Part shown: piece after piece, positions 1 to 10,415 of the stretch | Layout: each line of letters opens with the position of its first letter | Numbering within the stretch: position 1 is the first letter of the stretch | Translations under genes and position numbers: made by a program | Assembly (NCBI GenBank): GCA_036417435.1 | Contig: JAZAQT010000221.1 | Span: 62,001 to 126,000 of the forward strand | Reading direction: 5' to 3' | Length of the DNA stretch: 64,000 bases | Source of the DNA: Inia geoffrensis | Lineage: Eukaryota > Chordata > Mammalia > Artiodactyla > Iniidae | The notes under the pieces: model-generated | What the model was told of the DNA's origin: nothing | Database searches by the model: none | Seen by the model: the letters and a program-made list of their open reading frames with translations, nothing else

Positions 1-1736
1 AACTCGAGTATTAGACGGCGAAAATGGCGATGAGTTTTAAAAATTATGCCTGATCACTTCGTGGACCATATTCTGGGTTTTCCATGCATATTTTAGCTGA
101 AGGATAAATCCCTTAAACGTGGAGATTTGGGACCCGTGGAATGGGAACCATGCACCATTACCTCAAAGGGTCTGCATTCCCTCACCAATACTATCAGCCC
201 CAAGTGTCCAGCCTTATCTCTCCCCCAGCTGTGGATGTAGAGGTGGTAAAACCAAGATTCCTCACAAGCCCTGAAGGACTTATTTAAGAATTTCTCTCTA
301 TTTCACAGTCCTTGTGTTTTGTTTTTCAAATTTATTTTTATAAGGGGATTTAGCTTATTGACACTGCTGTGTGTATGGTGCTGTACACAAATGATTTTCT
401 TATGGAGACCTATAAATGTATGGGTTTTAATTTTCTTCATAGTCAGGCATATTCCTAGGTTTTGAATACGGGGTGTTGAGTCCATTTCGTTGAGCAAGGA
501 GTAGGTCTTGTCTAATATATATTTGGCTTATGGAATGGTATCTGTCCTAATATGAACCTCTGGTTTTATGCAGCCTCCCCACTCTCCTTTCCCCTTAAGC
601 AAGCATAAGTTTCTTTTGTAAATGTGAGACTCTGTTGTGTTTTGTAATGCAGTTCACACGTAGCTGTGTTTACATTCCCGGTATTAGTGATATCTTATGA
701 TGTTTCTTTTTCTGTGTGACTTATTTCACTTAGAATCATCATAACTAAATCCTGTCATTATGCTGTTACTGGTGTGTTGCCATGGATTTCATTGTTGAGT
801 GATATTCCATTGTAGGGATGTACCACAACTTCTATATCCATTTTTCTCTTTCTGGGCTATTAAAGTTGTACCATAGTCAAGGATCCCGTACACAGAGCAG
901 CCCCAAACTTTGGTGTGGCTGTGTCTTTTTCATTTAAATTTTCCGAATCTATAGCACCATAAGTGGAAGTGCCCTAGGCTCTCTAGCTTGGTTTTTTCTT
1001 TGTTCCAGGAAACACCATCCACTTCTCCAGAGTGGCTGTTGGCAATTTACATCCCGCCCATCAGCATAACAAGGCTGCCGGTTCTCCACGGCCTGTCCTG
1101 CCTCTCTGGATTTTACACTTTTTTCGGACGGCCCTTTGGATCGGTGGGAAGTGAGACTTCCTTGTAGTGCGGATTTCCATTGCAGGCTTGCTTGGTTGGC
1201 CAAACAGGGCGTATGCGTTTTTTCCTGAATATATTCAGGAAAAAACGCATACGCCCTTTTTGGCCAAGTGCATCACTGTCGAACTGCTGCCTCTTTTCCT
1301 ACGCTTTCAGAGCAATTCTTATCTACCCCCTGATATCTGTTTTCTGCAATTCTGCGTCGCGTTCAAGTCCTCTTCACAGCCTTCCTTCAATAAATTTTTG
1401 GATGATAGGGGTCATTTGGAACTCTGCAGGATTGTGAGTTACAGTGCCAAAGATCTCCTTTTCTCAACTCGCTTTCTTGTGAGCTGACCGAAAACCCGAA
1501 GAATTGCTTCAGGCCCTAATCTCGTTCCGGCATGGCCCGCTGAGCCTTTGGTGAATTCTTCTTCCTGTAGGGAAATCAGAGTTCACTGTGCCCGTCCAAA
1601 CACATCGAGTTTGCCGCTCATTGGTTCTCCTTATTCCTGTTCATCTTCCACAGAAATTGCAAACTGTGCCAAACAAGAGGTCAAAGGCACTGACTCTCCA
1701 AGTGGGGAGAATGTTAATATCGCATCTGGAACGGCG
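1..1736 (+). repeat. Satellite monomer 1
   Basis: Starts with an aberrant 'gtattagacggcg' where its neighbours read 'gtatcagggggcg'. Has TATTTAAG. Palindrome 1196-1267 has one mismatch, a C at 1205 in the left arm. Confidence 0.95.
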
Positions 1737-3472
1737 AACTCGAGTATCAGGGGACGAAAATGGCGATGAGTTTTATAAATTATGCCTGATCACTTCGTGG
1801 ACCATATTCTGGGTTTTCCATGCATATTTTAGCTGAAGGATAAATCCCTTAAACGTGGAGATTTGGGACCCGTGGAATGGGAACCATGCACCATTACCTC
1901 AAAGGGTCTGCATTCCCTCACCAATACTATCAGCCAAAAGTGTCCAGCCTTATCTCTCCCCCAGCTGTGGATGTAGAGGTGGTAAATCCAAGATTCCTCA
2001 CAAGCCCTGAAGGACTTATATAAGAATTTCTCTCTATTTCACAGTCCTTGTGTTTTGTTTTTCAAATTTATTTTTATAAGGGGATTTAGCTTATTGACAC
2101 TGCTGTGTGTATGGTGCTGTACACAAATGATTTTCTTATGGAGACCTATAAATGTATGGGTTTTAATTTTCTTCATAGTCAGGCATATTCCTAGGTTTTG
2201 AATACGGGGTGTTGAGTCCATTTCGTTGAGCAAGGAGTAGGTCTTGTCTAATATATATTTGGCTTATGGAATGGTATCTGTCCTAATGTGAACCTCTGGT
2301 TTTATGCGGCCTCCCCACTCTCCTTTCCCCTTAAGCAAGCATAAGTTTCTTTTGTAAATGTGAGACTCTGTTGTGTTTTGTAATGCAGTTCACACGTAGC
2401 CGTGTTTACATTCCCGGTATTAGTGATATCTCATGATGTTTCTTTTTCTGTGTGACTTATTTCACTTAGAATCATCATAACTAAATCCTGTCATTATGCT
2501 GCTACTGGTGTGTTGCCATGGATTTCATTGTTGAGTGATATTCCATTGTAGGGATGTACCACAACTTCTATATCCATTTTTCTCTTTCTGGGCTATTAAA
2601 GTTGTACCATAGTCAAGGATCCCGTACACAGAGCAGCCCCAAACTTTGGTGTGGCTGTGTCTTTTTCATTTAAATTTTCCGAATCTATAGCACCATAAGT
2701 GGAAGTGCCCTAGGCTCTCTAGCTTGGTTTTTTCTTTGTTCCAGGAAACACCATCCACTTCTCCAGAGTGGCTGTTGGCAATTTACATCCCGCCCATCAG
2801 CATAACAAGGCTGCCGGTTCTCCACGGCCTGTCCTGCCTCTCTGGATTTTACACTTTTTTCGGAAGGCCCTTTGGATCGGTGGGAAGTGAGACTTCCTTG
2901 TAGTGCGGATTTCCATTGCAGGCTTGCTTGGTTGGCCAAAAAGGGCGTATGCGTTGTTTCCTGAATATATTCAGGAAACAACGCATACGCCCTTTTTGGC
3001 CAAGTGCATCACTGTCGAACTGCTGCCTCTTTTCCTATGCTTTCAGAGCAATTCTTATCTACCCCCTGATATCTGTTTTCTGCAATTCTGCGTCGCGTTC
3101 AAGTCCTATTCACAGCCTTCCTTCAATAAATTTTTGGATGATAGGGGTCATTTGGAACTCTGCAGGATTGTGAGTTACAGTGCCAAAGATCTCCTTTTCT
3201 CAACTCGCTTTCTTGTGAGCTGACCGAAAACCCGAAGAATTGCTTCAGGCCCTAATCTCGTTCCGGCATGGCCCGCTGAGCCTTTGGTGAATTCTTCTTC
3301 CTGTAGGGAAATCAGAGTTCACTGTGCCCGTCCAAACACATCGAGTTAGCCCCTCATTGGATCTCCTTATTCCTGTTCATCTTCCACAGAAATTGCAAAC
3401 TGTGCCAAACAAGAGGTCAAAGGCACTGACTCTCCAAGTGGGGAGAATGTTAATATCGCATCTGGAACGGCG
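1737..3472 (+). repeat. Satellite monomer 2
   Basis: Has TATATAAG at 2017-2024. Its palindrome (2932-3003) carries paired G and C substitutions at 2956 and 2979, so base pairing is kept. Confidence 0.95.
2932..3003. repeat. Palindrome variant with compensated arms
   Basis: The usual 'gcgttttttcc' is 'gcgttgtttcc' in the left arm, and the right arm has the matching 'ggaaacaacgc'. The two changed bases (2956 and 2979) are exact partners about the symmetry centre. Confidence 0.95.
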
Positions 3473-5207
3473 AACTCGAGTATCAGGGGGCGAAAATGGC
3501 GATGAGTTTTAGAAATTATGCCTGATCACTTCGTGGACCATATTCTGGGTTTTCCATGCATATTTTAGCTGAAGGATAAATCCCTTAAACGTGGAGATTT
3601 GGGACCCGTGGAATGGGAACCATGCACCATTACCTCAAAGGGTCTGCATTCCCTCACCAATACTATCAGCCCCAAGTGTCCAGCCTTATCTCTCCCCCAG
3701 CTGTGGATGTAGAGGTGGTAAATCCAAGATTCCTCACAAGCCCTGAAGGACTTATTTAAGAATCTCTCTCTATTTCACAGTCCTTGTGTTTTGTTTTTCA
3801 AATTTATTTTTATAAGTGGATTTAGCTTATTGACACTGCTGTGTGTATGGTGCTGTACACAAATGATTTTCTTATGGAGACCTATAAATGTATGGGTTTT
3901 AATTTTCTTCATAGTCAGGCATATTCCTAGCTTTTGAATACGGGGTGTTGAGTCCATTTCGTTGAGCAAGGAGTAGGTCTTGTCTAATATATATTTGGCT
4001 TATGGAATGGTATCTGTCCTAATGTGAACCTCTGGTTTTATGCAGCCTCCCCACTCTCCTTTCCCCTTAAGCAAGCATAAGTTTCTTTTGTAAATGTGAG
4101 ACTCTGTTGTGTTTTGTAATGCAGTTCACACGTAGCCGTGTTTACATTCCCGGTATTAGTGATATCTCATGATGTTTCTTTTTCTGTGTGACTTATTTCA
4201 CTTAGAATCATCATAACTAAATCCTGTCATTATGCTGCTACTGGTGTGTTGCCATGGATTTCATTGTTGAGTGATATTCCATTGTAGGGATGTACCACAA
4301 CTTCTATATCCATTTTTCTCTTTCTGGGCTATTAAATTTGTACCATAGTCAAGGATCCCGTACACAGAGCAGCCCCGAACTTTGGTGTGGCTGTGTCTTT
4401 TTCATTTAAATTTTCCGAATCTATAGCACCATAAGTGGAAGTGCCCTAGGCTCTCTAGCTTGGTTTTTTCTTTGTTCCAGGAAACACCATCCACTTCTCC
4501 AGAGTGGCTGTTGGCAATTTACATCCCGCCCATCAGCATAACAAGGCTGCCGGTTCTCCACGGCCTGTCCTGCCTCTCTGGATTTTACACTTTTTTCGAT
4601 AGCCCTTTGGATCCGTGGGAAGTGAGACTTCCTTGTAGTGCGTATTTCCATTGCAGGCTTGCTTGGTTGGCCAAAAAGGGCGTATGCGTTTTTTCCTGAA
4701 TATATTCAGGAAACAACGCATACGCCCTTTTTGGCCAAGTGCATCACTGTCGAACTGCTGCCTCTTTTCCTACGCTTTCAGAGCAATTCTTATCTACCCC
4801 CTGATATCTGTTTTCTGCAATTCTGCGTCGCGTTCAAGTCCTATTCACAGCCTCCCTTCAATAAATTTTTGGATGATAGGGGTCATTTGGAACTCTGCAG
4901 GATTGTGAGTTACAGTGCCAAAGATCTCCTTTTCTCAACTCGCTTTCTTGTGAGCTGACCGCAAACCTGAAGAATTGCTTCAGGCCCTAATCTCGTTCCG
5001 GCATGGCCCGCTGAGCCTTTGGTGAATTCTTCTTCCTGTAGGGAAATCAGAGTTCACTGTGCCCGTCCAAACACATCGAGTTTGCCGCTCATTGGTTCTC
5101 CTTATTCCTGTTCATCTTTCACAGAAATTTCAAACTGTGCCAAACAAGAGGTCAAAGGCACTGACTCTCCAAGTGGGGAGAATGTTAATATCGCATCTGG
5201 AACGGCG
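3473..5207 (+). repeat. Satellite monomer 3 (1,735 bp)
   Basis: One base shorter than its neighbours because 'ttcggacggcc' is 'ttcgatagcc' near 4597. Carries 'tcctagcttttg' (shared with monomers 7, 9 and 13) and 'ctgaccgcaaacctg'. Palindrome is half-converted. Confidence 0.95.
4667..4738. repeat. Palindrome with half-converted arms
   Basis: Left arm is the standard 'gcgttttttcc'; right arm is the variant 'ggaaacaacgc'. The C at 4714 therefore faces a T at 4691, the only mismatch I see. Confidence 0.95.
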
Positions 5208-5520
5208 AACTCGAGTATCAGGGGGCGAAAATGGCGATGAGTTTTAGAAATTATGCCTGATCACTTCGTGGACCATATTCTGGGTTTTCCATGCATATTT
5301 TAGCTGAAGGATAAATCCCTTAAACGTGGAGATTTGGGACCCGTGGAATGGGAACCATGCACCATTACCTCAAAGGGTCTGCATTCCCTCACCAATACTA
5401 TCAGCCCCAAGTGTCCAGCCTTATCTCTCCCCCAGCTGTGGATGTAGAGGTGGTAAATCCAAGATTCCTCACAAGCCCTGAAGGACTTATATAAGAATCT
5501 CTCTCTATTTCACAGTCCTT

Positions 5521-6390
5521 GTGTTTTGTTTTTCAAATTTATTTTTATAAGGGGATTTAGCTTATTGACACTGCTGTGTGTATGGTGCTGTACACAAATG
5601 ATTTTCTTATGGAGACCTATAAATGTATGGGTTTTAATTTTCTTCATAGTCAGGCATATTCCTAGGTTTTGAATACGGGGTGTTGAGTCCATTTCGTTGA
5701 GCAAGGAGTAGGTCTTGTCTAATATATATTTGGCTTATGGAATGGTATCTGTCCTAATGTGAACCTCTGGTTTTATGCAGCCTCCCCACTCTCCTTTCCC
5801 CTTAAGCAAGCATAAGTTTCTTTTGTAAATGTGAGACTCTGTTGTGTTTTGTAATGCAGTTCACACGTAGCCGTGTTTACATTCCCGGTATTAGTGATAT
5901 CTTATGATGTTTCTTTTTCTGTGTGACTTATTTCACTTAGAATCATCATAACTAAATCCTGTCATTATGCTGCTACTGGTGTGTTGCCATGGATTTCATT
6001 GTTGAGTGATATTCCATTGTAGGGATGTACCACAACTTCTATATCCATTTTTCTCTTTCTGGGCTATTAAAGTTGTACCATAGTCAAGGATCCCGTACAC
6101 AGAGCAGCCCCAAACTTTGGTGTGGCTGTGTCTTTTTCATTTAAATTTTCCGAATCTATAGCACCATAAGAGGAAGTGCCCTAGGCTCTCTAGCTTGGTT
6201 TTTTCTTTGTTCCAGGAAACACCATCCACTTCTCAAGAGTGGCTGTTGGCAATTTACATCCCGCCCATCAGCATAACAAGGCTGCCGGTTCTCCACGGCC
6301 TGTCCTGCCTCTCTGGATTTTACACTTTTTTCGGACGGCCCTTTGGATCGGTGGGAAGTGAGACTTCCTTGTAGTGCGGATTTCCATTGC
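5521..6390 (-). mobile_element. L1-derived segment of the monomer (representative copy, monomer 4)
   Basis: This half of the monomer follows the antisense 3' end of a cetartiodactyl L1, aligned from memory. In order it has: a T-rich start with 'caaatttatttttat'; a decayed 'gtagttccctgtgc'-like region; 'cttttccccttaagc' then 'cataagtttctttt' and 'gtgagactctgttgtg'; 'gtgtgacttatttcactta'; 'gagtgatattccattgta' with 'gtaccacaacttctatatcc'; 'gctgtgtctttttcattt'; and 'cagagtggctgttggcaatt'. This corresponds to L1 3' UTR reading into the end of ORF2, on the minus strand. Two better-preserved L1 pieces at 32,675 and 36,867 support the identification. The same segment recurs at phase ~314-1185 of every monomer. 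Confidence 0.8.
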
Positions 6391-6402
6391 AGGCTTGCTT
6401 GG

Positions 6403-6474
6403 TTGGCCAAAAAGGGCGTATGCGTTTTTTCCTGAATATATTCAGGAAAAAACGCATACGCCCTTTTTGGCCAA
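6403..6474. mobile_element. 72-nt perfect palindrome, mariner-MITE-like (representative, monomer 4)
   Basis: Arms run from TTGGCCAA at the left to TTGGCCAA at the right around the centre CTGAATATATTCAG, with no mismatch. GGTTGGCCAAAAAG at the left end matches the terminal inverted repeat I recall for short palindromic Tc1/mariner-derived elements of cetartiodactyls; the shared 'TTTTTTCC...GGAAAAAA' core supports this. Other copies start at 1196, 2932, 4667, 8139, 9875, 11611, 13347, 15083, 16819, 18555, 20291, 22027, 23763, 25499, 27233, 28968, 30698, 32448, 38335, 40071, 41805, 43541, 45275, 47011, 48747, 50481, 52211, 53961, 59851, 61586 and 63321. The palindrome is certain; the mariner origin is inference. 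Confidence 0.85.
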
Positions 6475-7256
6475 GTGCATCACTGTTGAACTGCTGCCTC
6501 TTTTCCTACGCTTTCAGAGCAATTCTGATCTACCCCCTGATATCTGTTTTCTGCAATTCTGCGTCGCGTTCAAGTCCTCTTCACAGCCTTCCTTCAACAA
6601 ATTTTTGGATGATAGGGGTCATTTGGAACTCTGCAGGATTGTGAGTTACAGTGCCAAAGATCTCCTTTTCTCAACTCGCTTTCTTGTGAGCTGACCGAAA
6701 ACCCGAAGAATTGCTTCAGGCCCTAATCTCGTTCCGGCATGGCCCGCTGAGCCTTTGGTGAATTCTTCTTCCTGTAGGGAAATCAGAGTTCAATGTGCCC
6801 GTCCAAACACATCGAGTTAGCCGCTCATTGGTTCTCCGTATTCCTGTTCATCTTCCACAGAAATTGCAAACTGTGCCAAACAAGAGGTCAAAGGCACTGA
6901 CTCTCCAAGTGGGGAGAATGTTAATATCGCATCTGGAACGGCGAACTCGAGTATCAGGGGGCGAAAATGGCGATGAGTTTTAGAAATTATGCCTGATCAC
7001 TTCGTGGACCATATTCTGGGTTTTCCATGCATATTTTAGCTGAAGGATAAATCCCTTAAACGTGGAGATTTGGGACCCGTGGAATGGGAACCATGCACCA
7101 TTACCTCAAAGGGTCTGCATTCCCTCACCAATACTATCAGCCCCAAGTGTCCAGCCTTATCTCTCCCCCAGCTGTGGATGTAGAGGTGGTAAATCCAAGA
7201 TTCCTCACAAGCCCTGAAGGACTTATATAAGAATTTCTCTCTATTTCACAGTCCTT
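6475..7256 (+). other. Unassigned portion of the monomer (representative, monomers 4-5)
   Basis: About 782 bp between the palindrome and the next L1-derived segment. I recognise no transposon, gene or RNA in it. It is CpG-bearing for a mammalian repeat ('ctgcgtcgcgttc', 'acggcgaactcgag'), contains an EcoRI site in 'ggtgaattcttc', and carries the TATATAAG/TATTTAAG variable motif near its end. It is at least as well conserved between subfamilies A and B as the L1-derived half. Confidence 0.7.
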
Positions 7257-8679
7257 GTGTTTTGTTTTTCAAATTTATTTTTATAAGGGGATTTAGCTTA
7301 TTGACACTGCTGTGTGTATGGTGCTGTACACAAATGATTCTCTTACGGAGACCTATAAATGTAAGCGTTTTAATTTTCTTCATAGTCAGGCATATTCCTA
7401 GGTTTTGAATACGGGGTGTTGAGTCCATTTCGTTGAGCAAGGAGTAGGTCTTGTCTAATACATATTTGGCTTATGGAATGGTATCTGTCCTAATGTGAAC
7501 CTCTGGTTTTATGCAGCCTCCCCACTCTCCTTTCCCCTTAAGCAAGCATAAGTTTCTTTTGTAAATGTGAGACTCTGTTGTGTTTTGTAATGCAGTTCAC
7601 ACGTAGCCGTGTTTACATTCCCGGTATTAGTGATATCTTATGATGTTTCTTTTTCTGTGTGACTTATTTCACTTAGAATCATCATAACTAAATCCTGTCA
7701 TTATGCTGCTACTGGTGTGTTGCCATGGATTTCATTGTTGAGTGATATTCCATTGTAGGGATGTACCACAACTTCTATATCCATTTTTCTCTTTCTGGGC
7801 TATTAAAGTTGTGCCATAGTCAAGGATCCCGTACACAGAGCAGCCCCAAACTTTGGTGTGGCTGTGTCTTTTTCATTTAAATTTTCCGAATCTATAGCAC
7901 CATAACTGGAAGTGCCCTAGGCTCTCTAGCTTGGTTTTTTCTTTGTTCCAGGAAACACCATCCACTTCTCCAGAGTGGCTGTTGGCAACTTACATCCCGC
8001 CCATCAGCATAACAAGGCTGCCGGTTCTCCACGGCCTGTCCTGCCTCTCTGGATTTTCCACTTTTTTCGGACGGCCCTTTGGATCCGTGGGAAGTGAGAC
8101 TTCCTTGTAGTGCGGATTTCCATTGCAGGCTTGCTTGGTTGGCCAAAAAGGGCGTATGCGTTTTTTCCTGAATATATTCAGGAAAAAACGCATACGCCCT
8201 TTTTGGCCAAGTGCATCACTGTTGAATTGCTGCCTCTTTTCCTACGCTTTCAGAGCAATTCTTATCTACCCCCTGATATCTGTTTTCTGCAATTCTGCGT
8301 CGCGTTCAAGTCCTCTTCACAGCCTTCCTTCAATAAATTTTTGGATGATAGGGGTCATTTGGAACTCTGCAGGATTGTGAGTTACAGTGCCAAAGATCTC
8401 CTTTTCTCAACTCGCTTTCTTGTGAGCTGACCGAAAACCCGAAGAATTGCTTCAGGCCCTAATCTCGTTCCGGCATGGCCCGCTGAGCCTTTGGTGAATT
8501 CTTCTTCCTGTAGGGAAATCAGAGTTCAATGTGCCCGTCCAAACACATCGAGTTAGCCGCTCATTGGTTCTCCTTATTCCTGTTCATCTTCCACAGAAAT
8601 TGCAAACTGTGCCAAACAAGAGGTCAAAGGCACTGACTCTCCAAGTGGGGAGAATGTTAATATCGCATCTGGAACGGCG
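6944..8679 (+). repeat. Satellite monomer 5
   Basis: Shares 'gattctcttacggag', 'gtaagcgttt', 'ctaatacatattt' and 'ggattttccac' with monomer 11. Palindrome 8139-8210 is perfect. Confidence 0.95.
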
Positions 8680-10415
8680 AACTCGAGTATCAGGGGGCGA
8701 AAATGGCGATGAGTTTTAGAAATTATGCCTGATCACTTCGTGGACCATATTCTGGGTTTTCCATGCATATTTTAGCTGAAGGATAAATCCCTTAAACGTG
8801 GAGATTTGGGACCCGTGGAATGGGAACCATGCACCATTACCTCAAAGGGTCTGCATTCCCTCACCAATACTATCAGCCCAAAGTGTCCAGCCTTATCTCT
8901 CCCCCAGCTGTGGATGTAGAGGTGGTAAATCCAAGATTCCTCACAAGCCCTGAAGGACTTATATAAGAATTTCTCTCTATTTCACAGTCCTTGTGTTTTG
9001 TTTTTCAAATTTATTTTTATAAGGGGATTTAGCTTATTGACACTGCTGTGTGTATGGTGCTGTACACAAATGATTTTCTTACGGAGACCTATAAATGTAA
9101 GCGTTTTAATTTTCTTCATAGTCAGGCATATTCCTAGGTTTTGAATACGGGGTGTTGAGTCCATTTCGTTGAGCAAGGAGTAGGTCTTGTCTAATATATA
9201 TTTGGCTTATGGAATGGTATCTGTCCTAATGTGAACCTCTGGTTTTATGCAGCCTCCCCACTCTCCTTTCCCCTTAAGCAAGCATAAGTTTCTTTTGTAA
9301 ATGTGAGACTCTGTTGTGTTTTGTAATGCAGTTCACACGTAGCCGTGTTTACATTCCCGGTATTAGTGATATCTTATGATGTTTCTTTTTCTGTGTGACT
9401 TATTTCACTTAGAATCATCATAACTAAATCCTGTCATTATGCTGCTACTGGTGTGTTGCCATGGATTTCATTGTTGAGTGATATTCCATTGTAGGGATGT
9501 ACCACAACTTCTATATCCATTTTTCTCTTTCTGGGCTATTAAAGTTGTGCCATAGTCAAGGATCCCGTACACAGAGCAGCCCCAAACTTTGGTGTGGCTG
9601 TGTCTTTTTCATTTAAATTTTCCGAATCTATAGCACCATAACTGGAAGTGCCCTAGGCTCTCTAGCTTGGTTTTTTCTTTGTTCCAGGAAACACCATCCA
9701 CTTCTCCAGAGTGGCTGTTGGCAACTTACATCCCGCCCATCAGCATAACAAGGCTGCCGGTTCTCCAAGGCCTGTCCTGCCTCTCTGGATTTTACACTTT
9801 TTTCGGACGGCCCTTTGGATCCGTGGGAAGTGAGACTTCCTTGTAGTGCGGATTTCCATTGCAGGCTTGCTTGGTTGGCCAAAAAGGGCGTATGCGTTTT
9901 TTCCTGAATATATTCAGGAAAAAACGCATACGCCCTTTTTGGCCAAGTGCATCACTGTTGAACTGCTGCCTCTTTTCCTACGCTTTCAGAGCAATTCTTA
10001 TCTACCCCCTGATATCTGTTTTCTGCAATTCTGCGTCGCGTTCAAGTCCTCTTCACAGCCTTCCTTCAATAAATTTTTGGATGATAGGGGTCATTTGGAA
10101 CTCTGCAGGATTGTGAGTTACAGTGCCAAAGATCTCCTTTTCTCAACTCGCTTTCTTGTGAGCTGACCGAAAACCCGAAGAATTGCTTCAGGCCCTAATC
10201 TCGTTCCGGCATGGCCCGCTGAGCCTTTGGTGAATTCTTCTTCCTGTAGGGAAATCAGAGTTCAATGTGCCCGTCCAAACACATCGAGTTAGCCGCTCAT
10301 TGGTTCTCCTTATTCCTGTTCATCTTCCACAGAAATTGCAAACTGTGCCAAACAAGAGGTCAAAGGCACTGACTCTCCAAGTGGGGAGAATGTTAATATC
10401 GCATCTGGAACGGCG
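8680..10415 (+). repeat. Satellite monomer 6
   Basis: Shares 'atcagcccaaagtg', 'cttacggag' and 'gtaagcgttt' with monomer 12. Private 'ctccaaggcctg' near 9765. Palindrome 9875-9946 is perfect. Confidence 0.95.

Larger units (their letters stand above)
5208..6943 (+). repeat. Satellite monomer 4
   Basis: TATATAAG at 5488, 'cataagagg', 'gcaattctgatct' and 'ttctccgtattcc' are shared only with monomer 10. Private changes include 'ttctcaagagtgg' and 'caacaaattttt'. Confidence 0.95.

Noticed and set aside
480..500. Possible CENP-B box at 'tttcgttgagcaaggag' in each A monomer
   Set aside because: Only the left TTCGTTG part fits. The essential A and the CGGG core are missing, and B monomers mostly read 'tttggttgagc'. 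I would not call centromere binding from this.
1167..1487. A 106-codon plus-strand ORF that recurs in most monomers, with an 85-codon ORF in another frame
   Set aside because: It spans the palindrome and reads through L1-antisense-adjacent and unassigned repeat. Its recurrence is explained by monomer identity. Changes between copies show no visible silent-site preference, and relic monomers do not keep it.
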